Shown one piece after another: positions 44,776 to 56,551 of a stretch of DNA of 64,000 nt; position 1 is the stretch's first letter, and each line of letters opens with the position of its first letter. Source of the DNA: Coriolopsis trogii (Eukaryota > Basidiomycota > Agaricomycetes > Polyporales > Polyporaceae); contig JAHYIO010000004.1 of the NCBI GenBank assembly GCA_020543525.1, positions 1,922,001 to 1,986,000 of the forward strand, in the 5' to 3' direction. A program made the position numbers and the translations under genes. The notes beneath the pieces are model-generated. The model saw nothing but the letters and a program-made list of their open reading frames with translations. It did no database searches and was not told where the DNA came from.

Positions 44776-46328
44776 AGGTGGACGGAGAACGAGAAAGACG
44801 AGTGAAAAATGGATCGGGGCGTGCTGATGCGTGAGACTGCACATATATGCCCAATACTTAGCAACTCCGACACCGCGCCAACAGCGACGTGAACTCAGCG
44901 GCGGAGTGCCAGGGCGGGAAAGACAATTGCGGCACGCGTGGACCAACGTTGGCGGAGGCGCAGAGATCCAAGCGGAGGGTTGTGATCGCAAAGGAGGGCT
45001 CGCTGGGGTTTGCAAACAGGCAGGGCAACACGGGCGGTCCGAGGTCGTCCAACCTAGGGCGGCTGCTTTTGAGGCTGGCCTGGGACGACAGCGAGCACAC
45101 AGCCCAGAAGCACAAGCTCGGTGGTGGCGAGAGGCCCCGACAGGCTCCCCCGAGCTCGACTGGGAACACAGCAAGTCGGAGCCACAAACGGCCACAACGC
45201 TCCAAATACACACTTGCGACGGCGCGCACTCGGACGCGAGGCCCAGGTAGAAGAACGATGAGCCAACGATCAGATGATGGCTGATATCCCTCTGATTCCT
45301 GCCCCCACTGCGCGCGCGGAAGCAAATGGACGGCTGACCAACACCCAGTGCGTGATCACCAGCACTCACCATCAGCTCCGCGAATGGCCCTCCGCCCTCG
45401 CCCAGCTCGCCATGCCTATCGCAGCACATCACCTCCTGCCAGTTCTCGTCCCCATCGATACCGACCGTCCAGCTCCGCCCCCCGGCACCGGCTCTCGCGG
45501 AAGAAGCCCGCCCAAGCGCACGCACGCACGAGCCTCCAATTCGGAATTCCGATATTCAACTCCGCTTCGTCCTCGTGCGTCTCCCTTGCTTCTCCTCCTT
45601 CATACTCCCCGTGACACGTCCCTCTTGTTCTGGATAAGGCTAGAGAGACCTGGACGCCGAACAGTATCATCTCTTCTTTCGCAGGAGCCGTCCGTGCCTC
45701 GCCAATAATGATGCAATGCGTGGGCGCGAGTGGTACCATATATACATCGCCTCTACCAAGCGCCCCAAACCTGCCACTGGCAAGATCGACATCAGACTTC
45801 CAGGCCACGAACACACATGTATGACATGTTCAGAGGCCCTCGGGTCTTTTATCCCTGCTGCCACGTTGGCAGTCAAACGACTCTTCTAGCTTCGCATGCG
45901 GAGGTCCTTGTTGACAGTACAGTACCGTGCGAGTCCATGTCGCCATTCCTGGTGCATGGAACCAACTCATCGACCATTGCACATCTGATCATCTGCACGC
46001 ATTTCTATTGCGCGAGGTCAAGTCCTGTCGAGCGCTCATCAGACTGGCACTGGCAATGACTGCGAGAGCATGTGCACTAACCACCGTCGTCCGAAGAGTC
46101 TGTACGAGTTGTTAGCCACTCCATCAGATAAAGGCAACTTGAAGGTGACCAACGTCCCCGATCGCGTCTGCTGTGTGGCGGTGATGATGATGTGGGAGTC
46201 GCGTCGGTCGCCTGCCATATCGAGCTAGTTTGGGCGGCTATGCCGCAACGCATCTTGACCTCACACCACAACCATCTCCTATTGACTGCTCAGAATTCAA
46301 GCGCATTTCCTGCCTGATCATATTGAGT
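44776..46328. other. 1.55-kb divergent intergenic region
   Basis: Lies between the methyltransferase (minus) and polymerase (plus) starts. The minus frame upstream of the methyltransferase stays open for 750 bp but is Arg/Ser/Pro-rich with no family feature and is most likely 5' leader. A CCATATATAC element near 45736-45746 could be a TATA box. No gene is supported. Confidence 0.45.
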
Positions 46329-49300
46329 ATGGACTATGAGCTCGAGAACTTCTACGCAACGCAAGACGAGATCATGAATCGCCCAAGAGAGAGCGTCGCT
46401 GAATACCTCGCGCGTAGACAGCGAAGGTACGTGTTGGTTACAACTTCCTCTAATCGTGTATTCGAACTGGAGTTTGAAACAACTCTACAATATGTGTCAC
46501 AACAATGACATAGCCGGAAGGCCGTGTATCGTGTCATGTCTTGACGAGCAGGCTCCCGACCGCGCTCATGGCTTTCCATTTGTGTCGTCCTCCGCTTTCG
46601 ACTCGAGTTACGTGCAGCAACATGTTTGACTCACAACTCTTTGGTTTACAGCGGATTCACATTCGGCATAGGTTTCAGTCGGGAGCTCATCCCTCAGGGT
46701 AATTCAATGGATACTGTATCGACATCCACATTCTTTCCCCCGCGGTTGCAGGTGTCCCTTTCTCCCGAACGTCAGGATACTGGCTCTGACGTCATGGGAC
46801 CAAACGAAGCCCAGAAAGCATGCGGCGCTTCGTCTGTCAACGTCGATGATGTCCGACGCCAGTCCGTCTCGAAAGAAGCCGAGACGCAATGTAAGCGCAA
46901 GGCTGACAAGGCCGGGCCCGACATCGATCAGAGACCAAACAAAAAGTCAAAGTCTTCTGGAATGGAACCAATACGGATACCGACAATACCGACCGCGCCT
47001 CTGCGTCCGAGACAACCCAAGTCGTACGCTTGCTTGTCGCATGATCTGAAACGTGGAACAAGACCTCATTGCTCGTGTCTCTCTCAGGTCGTCCGATGTG
47101 CACTCCGCCGAGAAAGGATTTCAGAAGAAGCCTACCGCAGAGACCGCTTTCGCTGCATCTGAAACGGACGTACGCGCCCGCGAAGGCGCCTCCGGCCTCG
47201 TCCGCCCTCCTTCAGGCTCCGACGGGCCCAACAGCAACGATCGAAAGGATACAGACAGCGCCAAGGTTGGCTTCGGACCTCGAAACGCATCCGCAGACAG
47301 CAGCTACATCACGACCCCTTCAAACACAGCGCCTCCGATGGTGACACCTGTCGAAAAGGTTGTCCGCGGTAAGGGCAAAGCCACCGCGCGTGGGCCCGTC
47401 CGGAGGCCAACAGCGAAGGCGAGCAGCTCCCGGGGGCCACCGACGTCGAAGAACCCGAAGGGGCTCAGGTATACGCCCTCCGAGTATGCGCGTAGAATCC
47501 AAGAACAGTACGCCCAGGCGGAGGCCCAAAAATGGAAGGGCAGACCGTTCCTCACTGGCAAGCGCATATTCTTCTATGGGGGCGACATGCACTACGCCGT
47601 TGAAACGACGCGGAATCGGATGAAGCTCGTACGTGGTGCTTGAGTGACGCTGACGGCGCGGGCCCACTATTAACCGTTGTCTGTCCATCAGATTTGCAAG
47701 CATGGAGGCCAACTGCTGCCTGATTTCAATCCGGACACGACGACGCACATCGTGACGGACGCCGACAAGGGGACGCTCCTGTCACACCTGAAACTGCGGA
47801 AGCTGAGCGATATTCCCCTGCATATACCCATCGTGAACTGGAGCTGGGTGAGGTCCGGCATGGGCTCGGATCCGAACTCTCTGACCAAAGGACGGAGTGT
47901 GTCGATCTTAGCAGACGGCTCGGTGGAGTACACGTACAGCATAGACCACGAGTCCGAACATCCGGCCTACAAAGAGCGTGTCTTTCCCAGACCTGAGTCT
48001 CAGGAGGAGCCTCAGCCCCGAGGAGGACAAGAGCGGGCAGCGAGCTCGCGCAAGGTCCAGATCGGTGGGAGCCGAAACGCGGATACAGCCCGCGCTGTCG
48101 AGAGCAGCGAAGACATCAGTCAGATCTCGTACGTCGTGCGCCAGCTCAGCGGTTCGGTGCTCATATTGCTCTGCTGACGCCCGTGAACGCGCAGGGAGTT
48201 CACACAGGATAAGATCGTTCCCGGGAACGGAGGGAAGCTCGCACCGCGCGGGGGACTCCCCTCGCCTCCCTCCTCCCCCGACGACACTCGATCTGAGGCC
48301 ATCGACAACCCTAGACCCAAAGTCAACGAGACAGGCTACCCGCGTTCGTCCACGTCTGCGTCCACTCCTAGCTCTAGCTCTAGCTCTGCGCGTGGGGAGG
48401 GACAGGGGCCGCCTGCGGGCCCTGTATACCCGTCGACCTCAGATGCAAACGCAACTGCCAACGCAGACGATGTCGCGGGTTCGAGCTTTGACGTATTGGC
48501 TGAGTTTTACCCTCTGGCGCGGGCCGAGCGGGACGCAGAGGTGAGCTGACCCCGTCACTCGTCACTCTTGCGGTTGCTCATGAGCTCATATGCGTGACGA
48601 TGACGTCTGTGTGCGTGTGCGGTGTCAGATGTTCGGAGATGCTGAGCCTGATAACGATCTGGGTGCGTGGGAGGAGGAGGAGGAGGACGAAGACGACGCG
48701 GACACGGGGACGGGGACGGGGGCGGGGGCGGGAGAAGGGAACCAGAGGAAGCGAAGGACAGGGGTACGTTCTGGGTCTTTCTGTCTGCCGCTTCTGGACA
48801 TCGTTGCTCGCCTGCTCATGAACACATGCCGGTCCCTACCCTGCCATAGTTCCTCTGCGATGACAAGAATGCACGGAACGCCCAAGAGGAGTGTCCGAAC
48901 AAGGACATCGTCGCAAAGGTGAGCCGCCGTCAGATCTCCCGGATGTCTGCTGTCTGCTGTTGCTGAATGGTGTCGGGGGCGTAATCTTGCGACGGCAGCT
49001 GTCTGAGCTTAGGGAACTGCTCTCGCTGAAGCCGGGGGAGGAGGCAATGTGGAGGGTGTTCGGTCTCAACAAAGGTGCGTGCGATGCGTTTTGGCTGTCT
49101 GCTCCCGCTCTAGCGTGACATCCGGTTCGGTCAGCCATCGCCTCGTTGCGCAGGTACCCGAAGAGGATCGAGTCGGAGGCGGAAGCTCGAAAATTACATG
49201 GGATTGGGATCAAGACCGCAGAAAAGGCAAGTGCGCGCCCTTCCGGACGATATGTTGCGATACACTTGTCTCACCATTGTACGCCGCTCTGGGTCGTCTA

Positions 49301-50981
49301 CCAACAGATCATGGAAATCATCGAGACGGGAAACCTGAGGCGGATCGAGTATGAGAACACGGCGGACATTGCGGCCATAAGGCTCTTCACGGGTATATAC
49401 GGCGTTGGTACGTCCTTGCTTCTTGGACCATACGCGTTCGCACCGTCTCCGCGCCAGGCGGGTCTGATTGGGATGCTGCAGGCAAGCATACTGCGATCGT
49501 ATGGTACAACCGAGGCTGCCGGACGCTCGCGGACGTCGCCGCCCGGAAGGGAGGGATCAGGTTGTCGGAGGCACAGGAGATCGGCTTGAGGTATTATGAT
49601 GGTACGGTGCATTATTCGTTCTCAGCCTTCTGTGTCAGTCGGTGACGGCGTCGGGGTGGCAGATATCAACACACGCATCCCGAGAGCGGAGGTGCAAGAG
49701 ATCTACAATATTATCAGGGCTGAAGGTGAGGGGTTTGATGCCTGGTTCAGATGTGCTGTGGACTGAAGCTTGGTCTCTGTGTCTCTTTCAGCGCTCAAGA
49801 TCGACCCAGACCTCTATGTCGAAGTGATGGGTAGTTTCCGACGGTACGTCGGCTGTTTACAATTTCAATTTGACTGGGCGGTTGACCTCATGTTCATGCG
49901 CAAGACTCAAGGCGGATTGTGGAGACATCGACGTGCTGCTTACACGGCCGACGGACGACGGGAAGACCCATAAAGGTGGGTGATTTCGGATTGTCCTATC
50001 CCGCCTGCCGCTCATCCATCGTCCAGGCGCTCTGCGTCAGCTTCTCGCAAGGTTGCACGAAATGGGGATCATCACGGACGATCTCTCCGTGACGGGTAAT
50101 CTCAACAACCTGGAGATCACCTACCACGGTCTCTGCCAGCTCGACAGGGACAGCCCTCGACGGCGAATCGGTGCGTTGTATGCATGCTCTCGGCACGAAT
50201 GCGCACGCGTCTAAGCTGCCTGCAGATTTCCTCACCGTCCCGTGGAAGTCTAGAGGCGGAGCGCTGCTCTACTATACAGGGGATGATATCGTGAGTTCGC
50301 GCCTCGAAGCGGGCCCAGTCTCTCGATTCTACTAGAACCAGACTACTGATCATCGCCCCGCCCTTTCTTGCACGCCTCGACTACGCGTCCCTCCGGCGCT
50401 CGCTGCCGCGTGTGCCCGCCTGACACACCAATGTTCGTTGCTCAAAGTTCAATCGGTCCCTGAGGTTGAAGGCGAACAAGATGGGGTACTCGTTGAACCA
50501 GCGCGGGCTGTACGCGGGCGTCATCCGCGACCCGAAGGAATGGCGGAAGAAGCTGCACGCGGGTGAGTCGAACACTATTTTTATTCTTTACGGTTCGGGG
50601 GACGATTCGCGCAAACGACGCTTTCGGTCGGTCTGTTCGCTGCTCGTCGCATCTGGTGCTCTGCAGAGGAGCAGCAGCTCGCTGCGGACCGTGCCCGTGT
50701 TTGCGTGAAAGCATCGTGCTGACGTTTTGCCTTTCGACTTTGCTTTCCTGGGGTTGCGGGGCACGTTTCAGGGAATCTCATTGCTTCGGAGAGCGAAAGG
50801 GAGATCTTCCGGATCTTAGGTACGTGGTGCCGTGTCCCGGGCTCTTGGTCACGGGGGTGCAGGGCTCTGGGAGAAGGTCCACCCTGGGCTGACCATGGCC
50901 CGGGTCTTGCGCTTCCTCGGGCTCACGTCTGCACATGCAGGTGTCCCATGGCAGGAACCATACGAACGGATCCGAAACTAG
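46329..50981 (+). CDS. BRCT-containing family X DNA polymerase (Pol lambda/mu/Pol4 type)
   Basis: Nineteen exons (46329-46426, 46652-47023, 47088-47628, 47692-48128, 48195-48540, 48629-48763, 48850-48918, 48999-49074, 49135-49226, 49308-49407, 49482-49601, 49663-49725, 49792-49843, 49905-49975, 50027-50170, 50226-50290, 50448-50562, 50772-50819, 50941-50981) encode 994 residues. Order: a basic KRKADKA...NKKSK nuclear signal, a BRCT domain (about 305-400), a Ser/acidic linker (about 400-645), then the polymerase X core (about 665-994) with helix-hairpin-helices (LHGIGIKTAEK, IYGVGKHTA). Catalytic aspartates are in GDIDVLL (Asp841, Asp843) and RRIDFLTVPW (Asp906); YYTGDDIFNRSLR follows. These enzymes fill gaps in base excision repair and end joining. 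It is longer than most because of the linker. Intron 9 has a GC donor (AAG|GCAAGT at 49227). Confidence 0.9.
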
Positions 50982-52362
50982 GTGATCTTTCGCCTCCAGG
51001 TGCTGCGGGGACACGCTGGGCGAGGGCGAGTTGCAGGAGTACGTATGAGAAGATGGGGATGTGGCGGTGGCGAGGGTGTTGCGCCCCGAGCTGTTCGTCG
51101 AGCGCGATGTAGTTGGCCACGTTTTGCGGTCGCGAATCGAGCCCCAGACGGTGGTTATCTCGACCGGCACGCTCACGCGTCTTCACTTTCCTTCACTCGT
51201 GCTGGGAGGACGGACGGGCGAACGGGAAATCTTGGACAGAAGCGTGCCTCGAGTGATGGTTTGAGCCCTCGAACGAGGGAGGGGGCTGGGGACGGATTCC
51301 GGGTGGCCGGTATTGGCATATGGCAGTGGATGAACCAAGTTCTGTGGGTGAGAGTCAGGGGTTATCGAACGTTACGTTCTTCGGCTGAGGGGTTCCAGTG
51401 CACGTCGGTGGGAGCAGGCTTTGGGTTCATGCAGGGAGGCACAACGTCTGGGATGCCGGGCTCTACGTGTTTGAGAATAACCGTCTGAGTCGGGTTCGGC
51501 CTGTGCGGCGGGAGAAGGGAAGAATCACACGGTCGTGGTGATGACATGGATAGACTTTTCCCATCTCGTGCTAGTCGGTTCGTCTTGCTAACACTGTTTG
51601 GTGGGTGACGAGCCTCCGGGTCAGTAGCGACGCAGCTCGAGACATACAAGCGTAAGAGAGGACGAAAGAGCAGAGACATGGATAGGCTTTGGGTTTGTCG
51701 AGCAAATTAGAGTTGTTCGACGCTGGGCGAAAGTCTGCCCGATGGAGCTGTACACTGCAATCGGGTCCAAGTTGCAACGATTGCGTCTGGACTCTGCCAG
51801 TGGAGCTGCTGGTGCGCTGCACCCTCCAGTGCGGACCCGACGCCGTGGACTCGGACCGCAGGGACTGTGAGTAGTGGCTGCTGGCGACGCTGGTAGAGCT
51901 GGGATGGGAGAGTGTAGCGGACTCGTATGGGGTAGTATGGTCATGGTACAAGGAGCACGCCGTGGCTGGCGAACGCGAAGTGAACTCTGATACAAGGTGT
52001 TTGTGTGGTGGAAGAGGGAGAGCTGCCCGAGTCCAAGGGATTGGACTGGTTGAGAAGGAACGGCGCCGACAGAGTGGATGTTGTCCGACAGAATGGATGG
52101 ACCGTGCGTGCGGACGTCGATGCCTTGTTTGGCGCTGGAGGAGCCAGACTTACCCGCAGGCTATTGTTATGCTATCCCAGGGTTATCAGAGTATTATTGG
52201 CGGATTAGTGATCTCGATTACCAGATTAGTCTGTGATCGCGCCGGTATATCGGGGGAGGGCGGACTGGAGATTGTGTTCTCACCAGGTTCTCCCCTCCTC
52301 GCTCTCTTGTCCCCTCGACTCGACGCCAGGCCCTCCTCCTTGTTGGCGACCACAACGCGACG
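50982..52362. other. 1.4-kb intergenic region, no gene seen
   Basis: Between the polymerase gene and the velvet gene, both on the plus strand. Minus-strand frames (51571-51951) are Ser/Thr-rich without family features. Long promoters are common for developmental regulators, so this may be control region of the velvet gene. Confidence 0.4.
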
Positions 52363-55300
52363 ATGGACGACGACCAGCAGCCGTTTGTGCATGCGAAGCT
52401 TCCCGTGCACTCGCAGTACGACAGAGACAGACTGTGAGTCCGATCACTCTCCCTCGCGTTTCCCACCCAACCCCCCATCCCAAGTCCATGGTCTCGTACC
52501 CGCCAATGTACTCACTCACTCTCCCCCTTCCCTCTTCCCGACATATATCGTCTCCCCCGCTCGCCGCCTCCTCTCCTCTCGTCCATTACTCCCTTCCCTC
52601 TCGGTCTCCACCACCGGCCCTCTCACATGGCTCGTTCCGCCGACCCCAGGGAGTATGAGCTCACCATGCGACAAGAGCCCAAACAGGCACGCATGTGCGG
52701 CGTAGGCGGTAAAGGTCCATTCCATCCGTACCTCCCTAGCATCCCTCGCTGACCATCCCTTCTCTCCCCAACCGACCGTTCATAGCCGATCGCCGCCCCA
52801 TTGATCCTCCTCCTATCGTCCAACTCCGAGTCGTGGACCCCTCCACACGCCGGCCCCAATCCAGCTCTTCGCGTGCCAGCTCGCCCGGTGAGTGTTTCTC
52901 TACCACCCGAAGCGTCGTCGTGCATCATTTCATTGCTGGACTTGCGAGTTGCACGCGCCGATCTCGGTGCCTTCCTTACATGGCCTCGCATGCTCACACA
53001 CGCGTTCCGGTCCTTCCTAGACTCCGCTGCTCCTCCCTCCGCACAGAGCTTCCTACAGAACCCGTACTACTTCATGTTTGCAAGCCTTGCTAAGCCGGAC
53101 GAGGATGTTGAACTGCATTGGCTGAAGGTGAGTCGCCGGCTAGATCTTTCCTGCTCTTAGGGTTTAGTCGCTGGAGCGTGATTACGTGCGCGAGAATCCA
53201 TGACGAGACAGATACGCGGCTCCGTCGTGAAACCTTGTGTGTATAATTTGCATAAGAGGGAAAGTGCAAGCAATCCAGGGTGCGGAATGCTATCTTTGAC
53301 GCGCATTGCGGATCCTCTTCGAAGCCGTCTATCAAGTCCCCCAGAACACGCCGTATTGGCGGGTTGAGATGCTTCATTCAGGAACGGCGTCGAAGCTGCC
53401 TTACGCCATGCGCGTGGTTCGTTCGCTCTGCGTTGTTGAACGCCGCCAGGCTCCTGGTCCACGTCCTATGAAGTCCTAGAGAATGGCCCATGCTGACGTT
53501 CCCTAACAGGACGGCAAGACGCGATGCACCACAGGTTCCGTTGTGTCTTCGCTCTATCACCTCAAGGACAGCGAGAATCAGAACGCCGACGCTGGTTTCT
53601 TCGTGTTCCCCGATCTGAGCGTACGGACAGAAGGCAGTTACCGTCTGAAGCTCAGCCTGTATGAGGTCGTTGGGTGAGTCCGTCGGATCATCCCTGAATA
53701 TTAGGTCTGTATTTAACAAGCCCAGTAGCAACAGCGTGTACCATTGCAAGTCAATATTCTCCGCACCATTCTATGTGTATACGGCCAAGAAGTTCCCTGG
53801 CATGGAGGGTACGTCCGCGAGCCGTTTTGTCAGCATCAGAAGTGTATGCTGATACTCTTATGGTGCAGAATCTACTCCTCTCTCATGTTCCCTCGCCGAC
53901 CAAGGCATCAAAATCCGCATCCGTAAGGATATACGTGTTCGGAAACGCCCGATGCCTGCCGTAGATACGGCGGTCCCTATTCCCATGGGTCCGGTCCCAA
54001 TACCCCACGGCGCGTTCGGTCCAGTACCGGTACCGTTGGACGACGCAGACGACCACGACCACGAGAAAGAACGCGACCGTGAACGTGACCGCGACAGGGA
54101 CCGGGATCGCGAACGCGATAGAGAGCGCGAGAGGGAGAGAAGAGAGTCGGATGGAAGTGTGGCTGGCCCCAGCACCGGTGGGAGTATCAATAGGAGGGAG
54201 AGTCAAGATGGCCGTGGAGCAAAGCGGTCACGAGGAGACGATCCCATGGTCGAAGACTCGGGCCCGTCGAGCTCGAATGTGTGGGGTCCAATCGATCCCG
54301 CACTTGCGCCTCAGCACGGCTCGGCCCCGTCGCAGCCGGTACCTCCTCCTCACCAGCAATCCGTCGACCATTCACACTATGCGTCTGCTGCTCCTCCGCC
54401 GGCGCCCACACCATACGATCATCGTTATCCCGCCCCTGTCCCTCCCACACCCTACCACTACGATCCGCACGCGCATTCCGCTCCTCCCCCCCATCACTAT
54501 GCTCCTCCGCACTATACTGTGCCTCCTCCGCCGCCTCACCAGCACCAGCACACGCATCACCCTCCGCCACCTCCTGCTCCCTACGCGTCGTACAGTCCTA
54601 ACGCTCCGACGTCTGCCTCGACGGCTGCAACCGGCGCGCCTTCACAGCCTTGGGGCCCTCCTCCTGCGCCATACGATCCGTATGCGCATCATCCTCAACA
54701 GCAGCACCACTACCCTCCTCCGCCGCCTTCACACCACTCGCACCAAGCGCCTGCCCAAGCTCCAGCGTCTGCGCCGCGGTACGACTATAACGGGTACCCG
54801 CCTCCTCCGCCTCCACAAGCGCAACAGCCCGGCGGGTACGGAGGCTATTACGAGCATCACCACCACCAGCAACATCACACCTCTGCTCCGCCGCCGCCGC
54901 CTCCCTCTGCGGGCCACCCACCGCACAGTCAAGGGCACCACAGCGTGCACCCTGCACATCACCCTGGCTACGCTCAGCCCGCGTCTCCGCCAGCCGCCCC
55001 GGCGCAGCCCGCGTACGCGACCGAGTACGGGAGTCCCAGCGGAAGCGGCCCAGGGACCGTAAGCGCATACTCGCGCAACTACGGCGGCGGCGGCGCGCCC
55101 CCGATGCCCGCGCAGTACTCCTACGCGAGCAGCTCGGGGAGCCAGCAGCCGCAGCCCCCGCCGCCTCCCCCGCCCCAGCAGCAGCCGGGGCGGGCGCATT
55201 CGCATCATGCGGGCCCGCCACCGCCTGTCGCGGCGCATGGAGGACATGGGCATGGGCATTACCAGCTGAGCACGCCGCCGCACCATCATGCGCAGGGATA

Positions 55301-55682
55301 TAGCCCGTACCCGCTGCCGCCGCCTCCGGGGCCTGCGGGCGGGGCGGGTGCGCCGGGCTCGGGGCCGGAGGGGTCGTGGAGCAGTGCGTATGGTGCGCCT
55401 CCGCCGCCGCCGCCGCCGCCTGGGTACGGAGCTGAGTATGGGTATCCTGGCGCGGGTGCGGGTGGGGCGCCGCCGGGAGCAGGAGGGGCGGGAGGGTCGA
55501 ATGGCGCGGGTGGGGGGCTGCAGAGGATCCAGCTGGCGCCGTTGCGTGTGGGCCCGGGGGGGTCGTCCCCGCCGGGGTCGAGTGCGGGCGGGGCGGGTGG
55601 GGGGGAGAGGATGGGCGGGCCGGGGATGGGGAAGAAGAACCCGTTGAGTATCGGGAATATCATTACGGAGGACTCGACGTGA
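52363..55682 (+). CDS. velvet-domain transcription factor, VosA-like
   Basis: Seven exons (52363-52433, 52650-52714, 52786-52887, 53021-53127, 53510-53673, 53726-53808, 53869-55682) encode 801 residues. Velvet proteins bind DNA through an NF-kappaB-like fold and control development, sporulation and secondary metabolism in the nucleus. The velvet domain spans about 24-224: YELTMRQEPKQARMCGVG, DRRPIDPPPIVQL, ELHWLKDGKTRCTTGSVVSSL, PFYVYTAKKFPGMEESTPLS and GIKIRIRKDIRVRKR. A run of about 30 residues of alternating Arg with Asp or Glu, a KRSRGDD nuclear signal, and some 450 residues rich in Pro, His, Gly, Tyr and Ala follow. Intron 4 is long (382 nt). The exon 2 donor is ambiguous (GTAAAG at 52711 or GTCCAT at 52715). 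The 604-codon last exon is open throughout. Confidence 0.92.
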
Positions 55683-56551
55683 GCGGGCCTGTGGTGGATA
55701 GGTACGAGGGCAGGGCAGGGAGGGCCAGAACACGAGCACGAGCAAAAGCGGGGCAATGGGTATCTACCGGAGGAGACGAAGTTGGAAGAGGCCGCGTTCT
55801 GGTGCGGTGTGGTCTTGTTGTGGCGCTATGAGTCGCCTGGTGTGTATTCTCTCCATGTTTGTCGCGTTGCTCCGTCGACTGTTGTACATATTTTTATCGT
55901 AGCAGTCCATGCACTCTTCCTATTCCCATTACTAACTGCGTGCGCACTGGTCCAGCGAGTCGCTGACAGGCTGGGCGCCTGTAGACTCTACAGTCTTGGT
56001 TCTCGTCCACCATGACCCTCAGTAAGTATCTCTGCCAGTCTCGTGTGCAATTGGTCTATATTTCATGCGACGTACATAGGACTGCCTGCTTCTGCGACGT
56101 TTGCGTCACACTTCCATATGGCGGAGATTGCGAAGGAGGATAGCCCCGCAAGGACGTCATGGTTGAACGTCGAATCGTCCGTCAACTGCGGTAGTCGCGC
56201 CCGCACGCTGATTACAATCAAGACCGCCTATTTGACGGGCGTTTTAATACCGAATGGCTGACTCTGGAATGAGCCGACCTCAAACGTCGGTCTCAATCCC
56301 AACTCCGGAGGCGGACAAGGTAATGTCAGCCCCCGACCTCCGACAACCCGTGGCGGACGTCTCGCCTCGACATCCGTGCGTCCCTTTAGTTATCTTCCCA
56401 GCATCCTCGTCGCTCGTTCGGTATCGACCACTACCTCTTTGCTTCTTTGGTCTTTGCTGTATTCTTGGACGCCTGGCGCATCCCCCCTTTGCACCTTCAA
56501 TCTTTGCCTCCCGTTCTAAATCTCAACGTTCAACGTGCGCCTGCAGGCAAG
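55683..56551. other. intergenic and 5' leader region
   Basis: Holds the 3' flank of the velvet gene and the leader of the next membrane protein gene. One short spliced frame (56012-56261) is listed separately; otherwise nothing is supported. Confidence 0.45.
56012..56261 (+). CDS. possible small spliced ORF (63 residues) or upstream ORF
   Basis: An ATG in the context CACCATG at 56012 is followed by a donor (A|GTAAGT at 56022), a 58-nt intron and an acceptor at 56079. The spliced frame MTL/RLPASATFASHF... runs to a TGA at 56261, where it overlaps another ATG by a few bases. Splice signals are good, but the peptide resembles nothing I know. It may be an upstream ORF in the leader of the gene at 56552. 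Confidence 0.25.

Noticed and set aside
44776..45525. In-frame 5' extension of the methyltransferase by about 250 codons
   Set aside because: Composition is Arg/Ser/Pro-rich without motifs, and the Met at 44775 begins a sequence typical of the family. Treated as leader.
54729..55745. 338-codon open frame on the minus strand opposite the velvet gene
   Set aside because: Arg-rich shadow of the Pro/Gly/His codons of the velvet tail; no own features.
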